Below, one piece after another: positions 40,601 to 55,600 of a stretch of 64,000 bases of DNA. The position numbers and the translations under genes are program-made. The stretch spans positions 66,812,941 to 66,876,940 of the forward strand of contig NC_088130.1 in the NCBI RefSeq assembly GCF_036370855.1. Reading direction: 5' to 3'. This stretch comes from Dromaius novaehollandiae (lineage: Eukaryota > Chordata > Aves > Casuariiformes > Dromaiidae). The notes beneath the pieces are model-generated. The model was not told the DNA's origin. It did no database searches and worked only from the letters and a program-made list of their open reading frames with translations. The number at the start of each line of letters is the position of its first letter. Position 1 is the first letter of the stretch.

Positions 40601-43600
40601 TTACACAGCTGAGATAAGAATGGAGGAGAAGCTCAAAAGTGAATTTTCAAGCTTCTGAAGGTTTTAGACCTTCAATATCAGCAGGCTATTGGTGTACGTT
40701 AGGCACGCAAAACTAGAGAGAGAATAAACTCACCTGGCCTAGAATCTCGATGCAGGAAGAGAAGAACTGCCTTGTGGGAGGGTTGCGTTGGGTTTCATCA
40801 CACACATACTCCACTAATGTAAAAAACAAACTAATTCCAACTTTCTGAATTGCAGGCAGAGGCTGCACCTTGTAGATATTTATTAAGGCCCTGTTAAAAA
40901 AAAAAAAAAAAGGCAGATCAAACTTAAGTATGGAAATCAATCTATGATAAGAAAGAAAAAAGGTTTCCTGTCAGCGTATAGCTATTAAGATGGTTACCTC
41001 TGCCTTACATGATAACTGAGTGCGGTTTATCTTAAGTAATTTCACTGCCTTAAGTGGTACCAAACCTCACAGAGTCTCCATAATCACAGTCAGAAAGTGA
41101 TCATTAAGATATTTAATACTATAGTTAAAAAAAAAAAAAAAGAAACCTAGTACTCCCTCAAATAACGTGTTCCTCATGTTCTTACACTACACTTGTACTG
41201 CAAGAACGTTTACCTTATTTTACTTGCTAACTTAAAAGACTCAGTAACAAAAGAATAAAAAGAGAATCAATCTTTTCTATTGCATTGCCAATTGAATGTT
41301 TTATTGAGCTCAAATCAAGCCCTCCGCAGTCTAAGTCTGAATAAATTACATTAAAACAACATCGGAAGAACATGAAATTCCACAGATGGTAAATCCCAAG
41401 GACTATATCACGTACAGAATTTTTCAGATTAATGATAAAGAAGAACAAGCAGAAATAGTTACTGCTTTACTTGTAGAGTGAGTATGCCTTGTAGGAAACC
41501 AACTACTTAAAAAAAAAAAATATCCAGTTTTCCAACACCATTCTTCTTGATCTTCTAGACTTCAACTAGGATCTGGGATGAAGTTCTCAAGAAGACGAGG
41601 GCCTTTGGCTAATCTATTCATTCACCCAAAAAGTCAGATTATATAGTTCTCTTCCACTGCAGTATTTTGTTTCACATTTTGCAAGGTTGCTCTGATTCCT
41701 TCAGTTCATAATTCTCATCATCACCAAACTACCTTCTCCACTCTTAGAGGGAATAGCCTAAGACACACCTATTAAGAATGACTAGTTATAGTTCATGGCT
41801 GATATAGCTGTGGTACAAGTTTGCTATTTCTTAAAATTTTACATAGCATCCCTGGCATTACAAAACTTGCTTTTGCAGGGTTAGAATGGCTGTTCTAAGG
41901 CAGTGTACAATAAATTGAAGTAGAGTCCAGTATTATGTGCTCTGCTGAGGCTGAGTTACCTCTTCTGATAATACGTGGAGTTGCTCCTTTAGAGGTTTTT
42001 GTTACAAACACACATATTCAGACTGTGTTGTTCAGCCAAGCTGATATGCATTACCAGAAACACACAAACAAGTTCCACGTTTTAACTCCAAAATGCAGAA
42101 GACCAAGTATAAAAACACTGCCTAAAACAGTGTCTGAACAACCTACGTAATAAAGTTTTCCACGTGTACTGCTGCTTCCACAACACCCGGAGAAGGCGGC
42201 TTTGTAGCTTCTGCTCGCAGTTGTCTCACTTCTCTACGCAAAGCATGAAGCTGCTGGCTCACTGCTTCGTTTTTGTGCTTCCCTTCAAACTAAATGAGAA
42301 AAGGTATTCATTTCAAAATAATATCTTCTCCTAAAATTCTTCCAATGTGGCAACTAATTGTAAAAGTGAGGCAGAGCCTGGCAAGCAGCTCAGACCACAG
42401 ACTGTTTTCCCCAAGAATTTTGATCAGATTTAGTGCATACTGTCCAAGCATACATTCTTGGTCACGTTCCTATTTTATTATCACATGGTGATACAATTCA
42501 TGTCTTAAGTAATGCTTTTAATTCACAGGCTGAAACTTAGTAGAGATCAAGAAATTCACATACTAAGCAACACACAAACACTTCTATAAACACTTTCATA
42601 CTTTTGTTCCTATCAGTGAGCATATTCCTACGTTCACACATCAGGAAGCAATTTAGACTGAAAGCTGAGAAATATAAACCTTATGCAAGGACTAATTCTT
42701 CAACAGTTGATCTGCAGCTTCTTTTGAGCAATACATATTAGGTATTCAAGAGTGTATGGCAGCACTACATCAAATTAATCCACTCTTATAACCATTCAAT
42801 CATTTCAATTTCATTATTTAAGTCCAATAGCCCAAAAACAGAAGCAAAGTCACATCTCTAACCTGGACTGTTAGAAGAGCTGCTCCCTGGCAGCCTTTAT
42901 TTGAACTTCCCCGGCACTCCAAATGGAGGGTGATCTGTTCTTCACGGTTGACAAACAGCTTGGGTACTGTGTCCAATATTTCACTGTTGAGAGCAACATG
43001 CTGGGATTCCCAAATGGCCGCAGTTCTGAAAACCATTTATTGCTAAAGTTACCAAAATCTTTAGTGAAAACAGTAATGCTAAAGAATTTAAAAGCAAGAG
43101 ATGGGACTTCAGTGTGGTGTGCTGCTCAAAGACACGTGACACTTTTCTAGAAAATATAAAAGGTTATTAAACGAAATTGAGTTAAACTTCAAAGTAACAG
43201 TACTTCAAAGTAATAACAAATAGTTTCATAGGAAAAACAAAACTACTCAAGTCTGCATGAGATTTTTGTTTTAACTGTAGGAAATTAAACAGACTGCCTA
43301 CTGTAGAAAACACCATTCTTTCCATCAGACAAAGCCAGACTGCAGAATGATTCAGCCAAAAGAAAAAAGCCCTCTTAAAATTGCTGCTGGAAGCATTTAG
43401 ATACAACCCCTTTTAGCTTTGGCAGGGTTTTTTTTTGTTTTTTGTTTTTTGTTTTTTTTAATATTTTTACTAACAAATTACATTGGGTGAGACTAGCTAT
43501 ATATTCATTAGCTCTGTTTGAAACTTTGAAAATACTTCAGTCGAATTCTCTTAGCAAGAACATTAAAAACGAAGTCTCCGCTCTGTCATACACAAAGCTA

Positions 43601-46600
43601 ACAGTGCCAGAAATCAGATTGCTCTCTGGAGGGTTCCATTGCCTCAAACAACCATCACTGAATTTGTTTAAAATTAAACTCATTGTCAAGAAAAATCTAG
43701 GCTAAGGGGAGACTTTGTTTTACGAAGTGTTCCAAATAAGAAAAGAAACTGCAGATGGTAGATGCGAGCTGATGTAATCTCAGCCATTAGATACAACTTG
43801 TGTAGTTGATTAAAGTAGTGGAATAATGATATGATAGCCAAGGAAGAAACACTGGGCCAAGAAGCAGAAATCAAGTACTGCTAGCCTTATGCTAACACCA
43901 CAAATAAAGCTGCTGTAAATGGCAACTGCAGACACAGCTAGGCACACTAGTACAGCAGAAAAAACCAGCTAAGTCTTACTTGGCATGCTGCTGCAAGATG
44001 TTAAGATCCACGCGCATAAGCTGAATCGCTTCTTTCTGACTTATTAGACTGGCAGAGGAAATAACTGGCACAGGAGCTTTCACTGGCTGGAGTGGAAGAG
44101 GGGGCTTGGGAGTATCAAACTTCTTCAAATTTTTCATTATTCTCTCTTTGGCTAAAAAAGGAAAACAGAAGCATGTTTTGTCAATGAGAAAAATTTAGAA
44201 AAAAATGGAACTAAAACATTACTTAGATAATTATGATTTTTTTTTTGAAGGAAATATGTTTTTGACAATGGACAAGTATTTATACTCCCAGGATTCCTCA
44301 CTTTTATAATCACTTCACTGATCTTTCTGTTTGTGTTTACCGAGTTTATTTCGCCCTGCTTGTTTTCACTCACTAGTTGCATTACACACCACAGGATCTC
44401 AGACCCCACGGCTTTTCTGTTTCTCCCAACCATTCCTACTTTCTACTCTTCCAATTTTCTACTTCTTACCCCATTATTTTTTCCTGATCTGACAGAAGCT
44501 CCTAGTCCCACTCTGTGAAGCCAAACATATTCCTTCCTCCGCAGTTCGTCCTGGTCTCCGGTGCAGCCAGCTCCGATTCTTTCTCAAAGCATAGCCTCTC
44601 TCCAGGTCAGCTCTCTCCTCCAGCTGGTTCCCATCCAGTTTCCTTGCCCAAACCATGCCAATTCCCCTATGATCCTGTTCCAGTTTCCTTCTCTTCCCTC
44701 CCTCCCCTTCTTTAACCAGCCCCCCCAAAATCCAATCTCACCCTATCCTTAATAAACCTACCATGACTGTAATCCCCTTTGATGCTAGAACAACCCTTTC
44801 ACTGTGCCATAATTCCAGGGAGCAGCAAGTAAAGGCACTGTGAGCAAAAACAAACAAAAAATAACCAAAAAACCCCACAAAACAAAACAGAGACAATCTT
44901 TGCCTTTTCAGCAAGCATTCTTCACCTTTACTTGCAAGCTCCCTTTACCCAAATTGCAAGGAAAATTCAGCCAGTCTGGACTGTACTCTGTATGGAGCAA
45001 CCTTGGGGGAGTTCACCCGTTAAGCTCTAGCCACCACATCACCTACTACTGGGTGATGTGGCTACTTTTGCACCAAAAAACTCCAGCCTCTTATATGGGC
45101 ATTTAGCAAGAACGCCACAAAAACTTCATGTAAAATACTATACCAACCGAAAACACCAACTGTATTAACAGTTTTATTCACAGTATCACTATGTTCCTAA
45201 AGGAACCAGAACTTCCACATGTTAATAACCCTTTCTGCCCCAGTTTGCCTAATGGTATCTTTATCTCCTACCTGATAAAGGGTTGGCGAAATCCGTTTGC
45301 CCTGCAGAAGTACTAGAGGCTGTATGCGATTCAAGCTGAAGCTGGAGCCAAAGGTTTAGAGCTTCCCGAAACTCATGGTGTATGAGTTCAACATTGACAA
45401 ATTCCATCCACAAATCCTAAGGCACAAAAGAATCAAATTATTGTGATCGTTTTGTTCATTATCACATATTGCAAACCCATCCCAGTAGCTGGGGCACTAA
45501 AATAATTAAATAAAACTAGAGCCTGTGGTTTTAAGTCACAGCAATATTTTACTGGGGGGGGAACTAAATTACAGAAAAGAGCCAGAGAAGTCTTATCATA
45601 TATGCAGATAAGCCATGAAAAGCATTCATGACCCTTAGAGAAGTCTGACAAAAACATATGGTGTAAATTCTAACAGACTAGAAGAGAGAGGAAGGATAGA
45701 GACAATTAAAACTTGGTTCCTTTTAAAAGGCGCCTAAGCATGAGTAACTAGAAATCAGACTAAAGCAGGCTGCATTTTCAATACTCACATATGCTGCAGG
45801 AACAGCACATATGCAAAGCAGAAATACACTAGGAGGCACAAGATGAGGCTCTTCCAAAGCCTTTCTCTCAAAGCCCTTTTAGCTATTAATATCTCTTTAG
45901 GTTTAACAGACAGAATAATACACGCTTCCCACTTGCTAACTTAAATTTGATCCAGACTTCTTACAAACTACCAATGTGAGCAGATTTGTGCTTTCAGCCT
46001 TTTGTTATTTAAAGATCCGATTTAGATAATTCTCCACAGTTCTCTAAGAAAAAAAATAATAATTATAAAACCATACAGAATAAGGACTGCTTTCTCATTA
46101 AGACATGCAAGAAGCCTGCACATGAATTCTGACTTAAATAAAAAGTAAGGCAGTTTGGGATAGCATGGGATTTTTAGCAAAAAAAAAAGTTAGAGCTGTA
46201 AAGCTACCGTACTTGCCATGGGCATACTAAAGACCAGCGACACAGAGTCTCTCACACTACTTAAGAGCATCCACTTTACCAAGAGAAGTGAATTTTGGAT
46301 CCCAGATCACCAATGTTATAAGCACTTCACCTGTTGATTCTGCATGATTTTAGCAAGTCTATATGCATCGTACTGCTTCGGTAAAGATGGAATGTACGTG
46401 TCTCCTTTCTGAAAGCTCTCTTCTTCTAACCACAACACAAAAACATTACAAAGCCTGAGAAGAAAAAACAAAAAAAAGAAAAGAAAAAATAAATCAATGT
46501 GAACCTTAATTGCATGCAGGTGCAGAGCATATATTACACAGTAGTGTGATTCTGGGAGTTAAAGTTAAGGCAATAATTCATGCTATAAGGTAAAATGGTT

Positions 46601-49600
46601 CAAAATTTAGATATTTCACATGCTCAGAGATTAGTTCACTAAGTGTCAGTTCAAAGACCAGGAGTGGAAGGACGCTATTTAGAAAACACAAAGGGCAACA
46701 ACCAAGAGTAACACAATGAATTTTAAAAAAGAACATTTATTCTAAATAGCGCATAGGACCCAGGACAGGAAATGTCTCTTAGGTCAAGGAACTACATCTA
46801 TGATCCTATTCAGAAGGCCAATGAAGAGAAAACAATGTTTGAGCAAGTTTGGCTTCTTGCCTCACTGCTTCTCTAGAGAGCCTGCTTCAAAAGCTCACAT
46901 CTGAAGTGAGTTGCTACACCTTCTAACTTCTTTTGAGGCTCAAATTCACATCCAGTTCATCCGCATTTCTTCCTCTGCTAACACTGTACTTCAACATATA
47001 TATGCTTTCTTCACCAGCATCACTGCATTTATCACAAACAAATACATCCCCACTTTTGCTCAGCTGGCTAACAAGTCAAGTTTTTGGTCACATTCCCCAA
47101 CTGAAATAAGCTTTTTCCATTCCTTAAAACATTCTAGTAGCTTTTCTTTGCAGCTATTCTAGTTGGAATTTATCATTCCTTCACACTGCTGTGCCACTTC
47201 ATACACAGCACTGCAAACAGTATTTTGCCAGTGTCTAACCGATGAATATTATGCATTAATTACATATGTAAGTTTTTACAGCAACTGGAACAACTTTGCC
47301 CAATACATACTAGAATCATATTTGTCTTTTCCACAAATGTGTCATCCTCAGTCATTCACACAAGTCCTTTTCCTGTCATTCCAACATGTGTTCCCAAATA
47401 GGCTGTAAGGTCTTGAACTTCAAACTATCAACTGAATACAGAACTAGAACGTCATTAAATCTTCACACTGTGCTATTAAATACTCATGCTTTCTATACGA
47501 ATGTAACCGATGAGAAAACAAAACTAGATTGGTCCCAAGATTCAGCCCTGGGGGACTCTACCAAGATTTCCCTTCCTGTCCAGCTGGCCATGAAACTTCC
47601 TGAGCATAAGGTTTACTTGGCTGTGGAGCAGTCCAGCTTTCTGATGGAGTGGAGAAATTCTTTGAAATGAAAGTGACAAAATATTAATCAAGTTATAGCC
47701 AGTGAGCGTGCCTGGATTATTTTTCACATAGGACTGAGAAGGATTTATGATTTCCCTTGTTTGTTTGTACGGTACCTATTGATTGCTGGGGAGGAAGCAC
47801 TTAAAAGCTTAAATTCTGTATGCCCAAACCCCCAGAACGAGGGACTCCTTCCAAATAATCCTTTCAACTATAGTTTCTTGAAAAATCCAGATACTGTAAT
47901 ACTGCAAATATTTTAAGGTAGGCTTCTCAAACCAGAAGTCTCCATGTAACAGAAACAAGAAGTGAGGACTTCAGAACAACATAGTTAAGGCTGCAGCACG
48001 CGCGAGGTACAAGGTGCTGAGAAACAGCCAAGTTACCAAGTTTACCAGCATGGGGATGACATTAATTGGAGCAAAGCTCTCCCAACAGGAGAGTGACAAC
48101 TCTATCAACATTTTATTTCTAGTAGTAAAATCAACCCCTCCAAACAAAACAAGCTGCAGCAACAGAAGGGCAGACGTGACCATGACTCCATGTGTACAAG
48201 AAGTATCTGCGGTAAATCTAGCTCAGTCAAGGGTCACATCCCTTCACACCTCCCACTGCTAAGACTATGCTCAGGTAATTACTCAGATCACTGTGCTGAA
48301 TGAGACTGAACGGGAAAGGTTTTCTCTACCTGACAAGTTCCTTATGCAGTTCTGGGGATGTCAGATAATCTGGTGAGCAGCTCCCCTTCTCCGGTGATCT
48401 GTCACTGCCATCTGCAGGACTGTCCACTCTAAGTGCTTTGCTAGCAGCATGGTGGAAGTCTGCTACCTCTATCAAGCGCTGCTTCATTTCATTTAATAAG
48501 TTAATATGAGCTGCGCTCTGGAAAAACCTTCTTCCAATGCAGCCGTCTACAGGTAACCTAAAAAATGAACAAAAAAAAAACAGAGCAGGAAGTGTCAAAT
48601 CAGCATCTCCACAAATAAATTGACCTTTGCTTTAAAGAAATTGCTGGCACCCACTGCTTTCAGATGAGCCCTGAGCACAAAGCATTTACTAATCTCACTT
48701 AAAATGCAACATACTAGTGCTTGCTATTCTGCTAGAGCCTTAATGATCAACGGACTCACCCATACTGTGGCCCTGGTCGATGAAGGTAAAGGAGGAAGAA
48801 TTTCTGCCAGATTAGTGGCATGAGAGGGTGATCAGCAGGAGTAGCAAGGGCCTGGTGAGCCCAGCGGTAAATCATTAGCCTCTGAAGGGAAGGCACAATG
48901 GGCAGCTTCAGCTGGGTCTGGGCTTTCTGCAAAAAGAACATTTTTCAAACAAGTGTCCTGCTGCAGTTCCCTGTAACAGGTTGTTTTCCATGGAAATACA
49001 GATATGCAAACCAAGGGACAAGTGTTCTCCAGACTAGTTCCCAGGGCCCCGAGACATGTGCCAGCCAGCCTAGATGTAGCCAAAGAAAATCTGTTTTCAT
49101 AAAGTTTCCAGCTTAACTTCTTCACCAAAAGATACCAAAGCAGTTGAGATGAAGGACAGCCCAAAAGTTACACTTCCAGACTGGAGAGCTCTGGTTTCAA
49201 CTTGCTTCACTCCTAACTTTCTAACTGAGTTTGGGCAAGGAACATTGCAAACACGGCTTAAACACACCTGACTCTTTGTGTCTTGTTAAGGGAGAGACCT
49301 AAACAGTTCTAAAAGTTTTGGAAAATAATTCAGACACACCTGCAAGCAACGAAATAGAAAACACTAAAAGCCCAGACTTAAGTGAAATTCAGACTCTCTC
49401 AAAAGCACTCTTTGACATATAAAGAGACATTTTCCAATGCAGATAAAGTATCTGCACTTCCCATCTCAGCGGTATAAAATAAATCCACTGTAGATTGTAA
49501 GGTGTTCAGAGGACCCAGAAGAATCATATAAAAGCACTAATTATTGAATTAATTTTTCTGTAAACAATGATATAGTAAGACCAGATATTTACATAGTAGT

Positions 49601-52600
49601 TTTTAAATGTGCCATTCAAAAACATAAAGGAAACCTCGCCTGAGTTATATTTTGTCCTGGAAAGCCAAGTAGGTAAGGCCTTAAATAGTTATACTTTCGC
49701 CCTGGTAAGAAAAAGTGCATGAGGTAAAACTAAACAATCCATGAGAATACTTTCCTACAGCAGTTTTCTATAAGAAGGTAAACAGTTCTCACCTTCAAAG
49801 CCTGATCAGGAGTTAAAGCATTAATAACCAATTCCCCCTCCACAACTCTGCGAAGCTGTGAGTCTTCTTCAAATATTGACTCCATATTTAATACTACCCA
49901 TGAAAACCAGACCTGTACAACACAGCAGTAAAGAAAATATTGATCACAAAACAGGGCAGCAGGAAGGGATTTTTGCCATTTTCTTAACTGGAATGTCTTT
50001 TCCACATGCTCTTTACAAAGTTGCAAAAGCAGTATAACATGAAGACAGGAAGACTGAGTGGTTTCCTCCCCCTCTACATTCATCTACTACCTTTTGTATT
50101 TTGTTGGAACTTGTGCAAGAAAGAGGAAAGCAGGTTTATGGAACCATACGTAGAATTGCCCAGAGAGTTCTAGATGAATTAACCTACTCAAACATTGTAG
50201 TAAGGTCTTCTCTCTCCCATCTGCACTACACATCTCCAGTTGGGATACTGCAGGGTTTTTTGTTGTGGTGGTGGGTTTTTTCCATTTGTTCTGGTTTTTT
50301 TTTTTTTTTTTGCTTGAATGATGTACACAGAAGAGAGAGAAAGTGCCTAACATTCAAAATACTCATCAAAAAAGAACTGATTTAATAGAAGAGTAAGTCT
50401 CTGCCTATTTTCCCTCATTAAATGTGTCAGGAAGAAATGAAGATTTATTATTAATTTTTACTAATAAATCTAATTATATGAATTTTTGGACAGGGATTAG
50501 GATAAAGCTTGCTCAGTAAAAAATGTCCATCTTCCCTTTAGTGTAATAAAGTTGCAGAATTAGGATTTTATCACAAGAAAACTCAAACATCGAGATAGGG
50601 AGAAAGAAGGAACAAGATAACATTTGCAAAGAGCTGTGACAGCAGGAAAAAAAAAAATACAACATCCATATATTGCTTATGTTGGGAGTGTTCCTACAAC
50701 ACCATCATACCACTTACCTGAGAGGAATTTGCATTGCCCTCGATGAAAGAAGGTGTCACGTTGCCTGCCACAATCCAGCTAACAAGTGAGGACAGCAGAC
50801 CTTTGTCACAGTGATAGCCTAAAGCATTCTGCAAGGAAACGCAAAACACTGGTTTTTGTGAGGACCCAACAGATGATCTACAACCTACAAAAATGTCACT
50901 GCACCTCATTCCAGATTCCTTCCTACATTATGTAGCTACTTCACAACCTTCATTTAGAAAGCCATCTCTGACATGCCTGCTTATACTTACTTTCTTGTTG
51001 GTGAAAAGATTCTGTTTTATAGTTTGCCATTGCTTTCTCTGCAGAGGATGTTCTAAATACAGTACTGAGCATATGAAATCCAAAGGCTGCAGATTAAAAT
51101 ACTATCATAGAACACCTTCACATGAAATCTCTGTTAAAAATAGGTTTCAATTATTATTCAAGTATCAGCTATGTCATTAATCTTGACCTATTCCAAACCA
51201 AATCAGATACCATAACCTCATCATCACTCATCATCATGACTGCTGCTACACCTCATGAAAATATATGCACATCAGAAATCAGAATGAGCAACACGTGAAC
51301 TGACCACTGACTCAACAGTCAAACCAATACACCACACCCATTTACCTTGTGTTGTTGGTAGAGCAGCTTTTGCACACAGTCTTCTTGACTGTATTGAAAA
51401 GCAGTTTTACATAAGTGATCCAGCAAGAAGAGTGTTGCCCTGTCCCTGTGCCACAGCTGCTGGCTGGTGAGGACCTGAACCCAGAACTCCAATACTGCTG
51501 TTGACCCCACACCATTCGGCTGGCTGCTTAGGAAAACGTGAATCTGCCAAATTAAAGGGTAGAATTATTCAAGAGTTTGCAGCTTCAGGAAAAGCATAAG
51601 AATTTAATGAAGAACTCTTTAATTCACATGAAGCTGTGGGCCTATCCTAAAAAAAATATATATATATTAGTTTTACATGGGCATAAAGAGCATTGCCATA
51701 AATTATTTGCCATCTCCAACCTTTAAGAGAGTTGCTGCAGCCTAGAGGTCTGTGAAGTTTATGCAATCAGCAAAAATAGACACAGAGGCCACGTGCGGGG
51801 CCCTCTGCAATAAGGCATAAACAGCACCTGCAGGCATAAACAGCACCTATTTCTGAAGTGTTGCCGGCTGTTCCTGCAAGAGGACTTCCCAGAGCAGGTG
51901 TGTTTCTCTTTAGCCCTTACCTCTTTCAAATGTTAGTAGGTCTTAGTTCCTGACCTGTTTGCACTAAGAAAACAATAGTATTTTATTTTTCAAGCCAGTA
52001 ATAGTTTTCATACCTTAACCATAAATCAACGGTCAAAAGCAAAACTTTCAAATCCTAGTATCTGCTGCAATCCTCAAACACCAGCAAGAAAGTGGTGTTA
52101 TATATCGCACTGCTTTTTTAACAGAGTTTTGATCTGGCACTAAGAAGTCTGTTTTCCAAGAAATCTGGATGGCACATCTTGCTAACACGCCCAGAGTCAG
52201 ATGGATTGCCAGTTTAGGGTAAGGACAGAATCCCTTCCCTATCCCCCTCTTAATATCAGACTGGTACAGATCTTAAGCGTTTTCCACTTCCCTCTGAAAC
52301 ACAGAAAGCATTCATCTGTTGAAATTATCTCAGACATTTTAAGTAATCCCAGAAACCGAAGAAATCATTTTTCCTGTTCTCAAGAACGCAGTTTAAGCCA
52401 AAGCATTTCAGGAAAACAAACCCAACTCTTTGAGCCTGATGCAGGATATTCCATGGCAGATTCAGTATCCATTCTGACCTTAAACTCTAACCCAGTCAAA
52501 AAAACCCTACTGCTGGGTGTGCACCCCAATTTCTTTCCAAACCTCACAGGTGTACATAAGGCACATAGCTTTAAAAAGAAAAAAATAAAAATAAGAATAA

Positions 52601-55600
52601 AAATCTTACCTGTATCATACTACTAAGCAGCTTAACGTTTTCTCCATAGCTCACTCCTGTCAAGTGTTGTGTTACCTTATGGGTAACCTGCTGGGTCATG
52701 CCTTGAAGAATTCCACTATCCAGGTGAAGGAACAGTTGGACATAAGATAAAAACCTGGGGATGTCAACAAATTCAATTCAATCAATTCCAGAATTTCTCC
52801 TACAACATAATACTCAGAAGAGCTGCTTCTAAAGAATTCAAAAGTTATATAGTATGAAGCACAGCTCAGCAGCACTGGTTGACCCAAATATACAGGATTT
52901 TGCTTCACAACCATGCTGCAGAGTATTAATTGCTCCACTAAACCATATTATAGGCATAGTATGCGCAATTCAAGGCAGCCTCTAATTCAAGACAACTTAT
53001 CAAGACTTACAAACACAACATGCACGCTTGCACAAGAGTTAGGAAAAATTTACACGAGAAAAGAGTCTACGCATTGAAGATTTACACTGAAGTTACCTTG
53101 CATAGAAAATTATAGCTGCAGCACTGCCTGCTTTGGAAAAAAGAAAAAAAAAGAAAAAGGGGAGGGGGAGGGGAAAAAAAAAAAAAAAAAAAAAAGAGGA
53201 ATGGGCACATTCAAAACTACTCTGACATTAACAAAATAACCCCAAAATTATCCCGTAAGTATTTGAAACTGTAGGGCATTCCCAAAACAAAACCCATGAG
53301 AACTGAACAGTGGCTGATACCGCAAAATAAACCTGTTGCCTGGCCTAACTGCACAGCAGTATATCTTGAGTTTTCAGACAGCAAACAGCAGTGTGTATGT
53401 TTTACACCCCAAAAACTTACTTTCCAGCTTTCTGGAGAAGACAATGTCGTCAGGAACATCTGGTAGGCCCTAACAGCAGTAAGTTGCAAGGCATATCCTT
53501 GTCAGTATTTCAAGGCTGCAGCATGCTCAACAGAACTGCAGTAACTATTTTACAGAGACTCTGTCAAGCTAGTAACATGCCACAGACCGTTTTCTGGCCC
53601 CGAACCCAAGTGGCATAGAGCAGCCTGTGCATCTATTAACTCTCCTACTCTCCAAAAGAGGATGCCCCATCAAGGCTGCCACTTGGGAATGGTTCTTGGC
53701 CCACTTTAACACCCAGAGCTAGCTCAGAAACTGTTTGGGAGACTGCCAGGTAGACCGAGCCAAAAGCACACCATGGGACCACATTACCAGTTCACCAGGA
53801 CAAACAGTTGAGAGTTGAGGTTGTGGATCAGTTTACCAGTATGGATACAGTTAAACAGCATTGCCTGTTTCTCTACCTAGCCTATCTAAAGGCAACTGTT
53901 CTTGCCAATACAGCTGTCCAGAGACCAGTTGTGTGACACAGTGACAGTGTCATGAGTGATGTGTGTACACGTGATGTCAGCAGCCCAGGTTTCCATAACT
54001 GTGTCATCAATCACAACCAATGACAAAAAGTAACTTGGCAAACCAGAAGTTTTTCCAGTCATCTGTGTCACATTCATACTAGATGCAAAATGCAGAATGA
54101 AACACGATACGTTTAACAGTTAATCTTAACTTTCACTGCTCTTTAGCAATAAACATGTTAGGAACATATCATGCTTACTGTTCATTCTTCAGGAGGTAAT
54201 ACTGGCAAGAGTAAAACAGGGGTAAAATTTTATCCAGCACATGGACTACTGTTCTCAGGTATCTAGACTGGATGAGTATACCCAGAAGAGAGATCCCTTC
54301 GGCACAGAACTTCTCAATGCTGTCAAAACAAAAACAAAATAAATAAGCAAAAGCATGGGGACTATCAGCAGCAAGAAACAAGTTTCTTCATGAACTGAGA
54401 TATAAAGACATTCACATCTTTACATATAACCTTTGAAGTCCTAGAGAGTTAAATCTGCAGAATTTTTTCTTCAGCTGGAGGAGTCATACAACAGCTGACA
54501 GAACTGATGAGTATTTTCTGCTCTTTTGGAGATTTGTGTCCTCTCTTCTAAAAAAGGCTGAACATGGGGGTGATGATCATATGTGGGTCTTCATCCAGGG
54601 TTTCCGTCATTTAAAGGTCAAAGTTCTGGCTTAACTAGTCAGCTAGCCTCCTCCTCCAGGCAATGGAAACACCTACACGTGGAGTTTACCTTTGATAGCA
54701 AATTAGGATGGATGATTCTCTGGACATGAGCTTTCTTTCTCCACCACCTATAGACAGAGCTCAAAGGATTACCTTACACTAAGTATTTAGGTGGCTACAG
54801 TTAACAGAGATGAATCCTACCCCTACTGTCCAGAAAATGGATCACTTGAAGCTTCTTCAGGGTATTTCTTTGCCTCAAGTTCTGGTAGTGGAAAAGGGCT
54901 GCACATTAGGACAGGACAAAGAACATCAATCCCATGTCTACTCTGAGACAAACTGTAGTATTAAGTCTTAACGTACCAACATAGCCCTTTGTTTCTTCTG
55001 TTCATTATCACATTGGCCTTGAACTTTCATGATACATATCAGCATTATTATTTACGTAGAAGATTAATATCAAATGATTCTTCACAAGGCCAAAAAGGGC
55101 AATTAAAAAAAAAATCAAAATTAAAGATGTTCCTTGTTTTTCTCTCAGTGTTCACCTTCCACTCTCAAACTAGAACAGCTTGATAGTAGTCTCAAATTAC
55201 TGGAATACCATGAAGGAGCATGTATCTATGCTTGAAGTTAAGCTTATGTCATAGATACAATGTCTAGGGGAAAGAGAACAACCCTAAGACAGTTTCTCTT
55301 TGAAGAGTATCGCAACACTGTATGCGGAAAACAAAAGTAGCCAAAACTTTGAAGAAGATGATATAACTAAAGCAATCACAGATGTAGAAAAAACAGTCCT
55401 GGGAGACACTTTGACAGAAGTCTGCCCCTGTACCTGTACCTTAATGAAATAGTTCATTTGATTCCATCAGAGGAGAGTCTTATCTACAAACCAGCTGAGG
55501 GCACTGGAAAAGACTGTGCTGGAACACTGCCAGGGCTAGGAGCTTCAGCATTAAGATTATAAACCTCTCAATTTACTGTATCAGCATGAGAGTTCCCCCA

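Noticed and set aside
44333-44752. Several overlapping open frames on both strands.
   Set aside because: The region is a pyrimidine-rich intron stretch; lack of stops is a composition effect.
51090-51125. ATCATAGAACACC, considered as another CR1 3' end.
   Set aside because: Only a partial octamer, and the flanks do not continue into CR1 sequence on either side.
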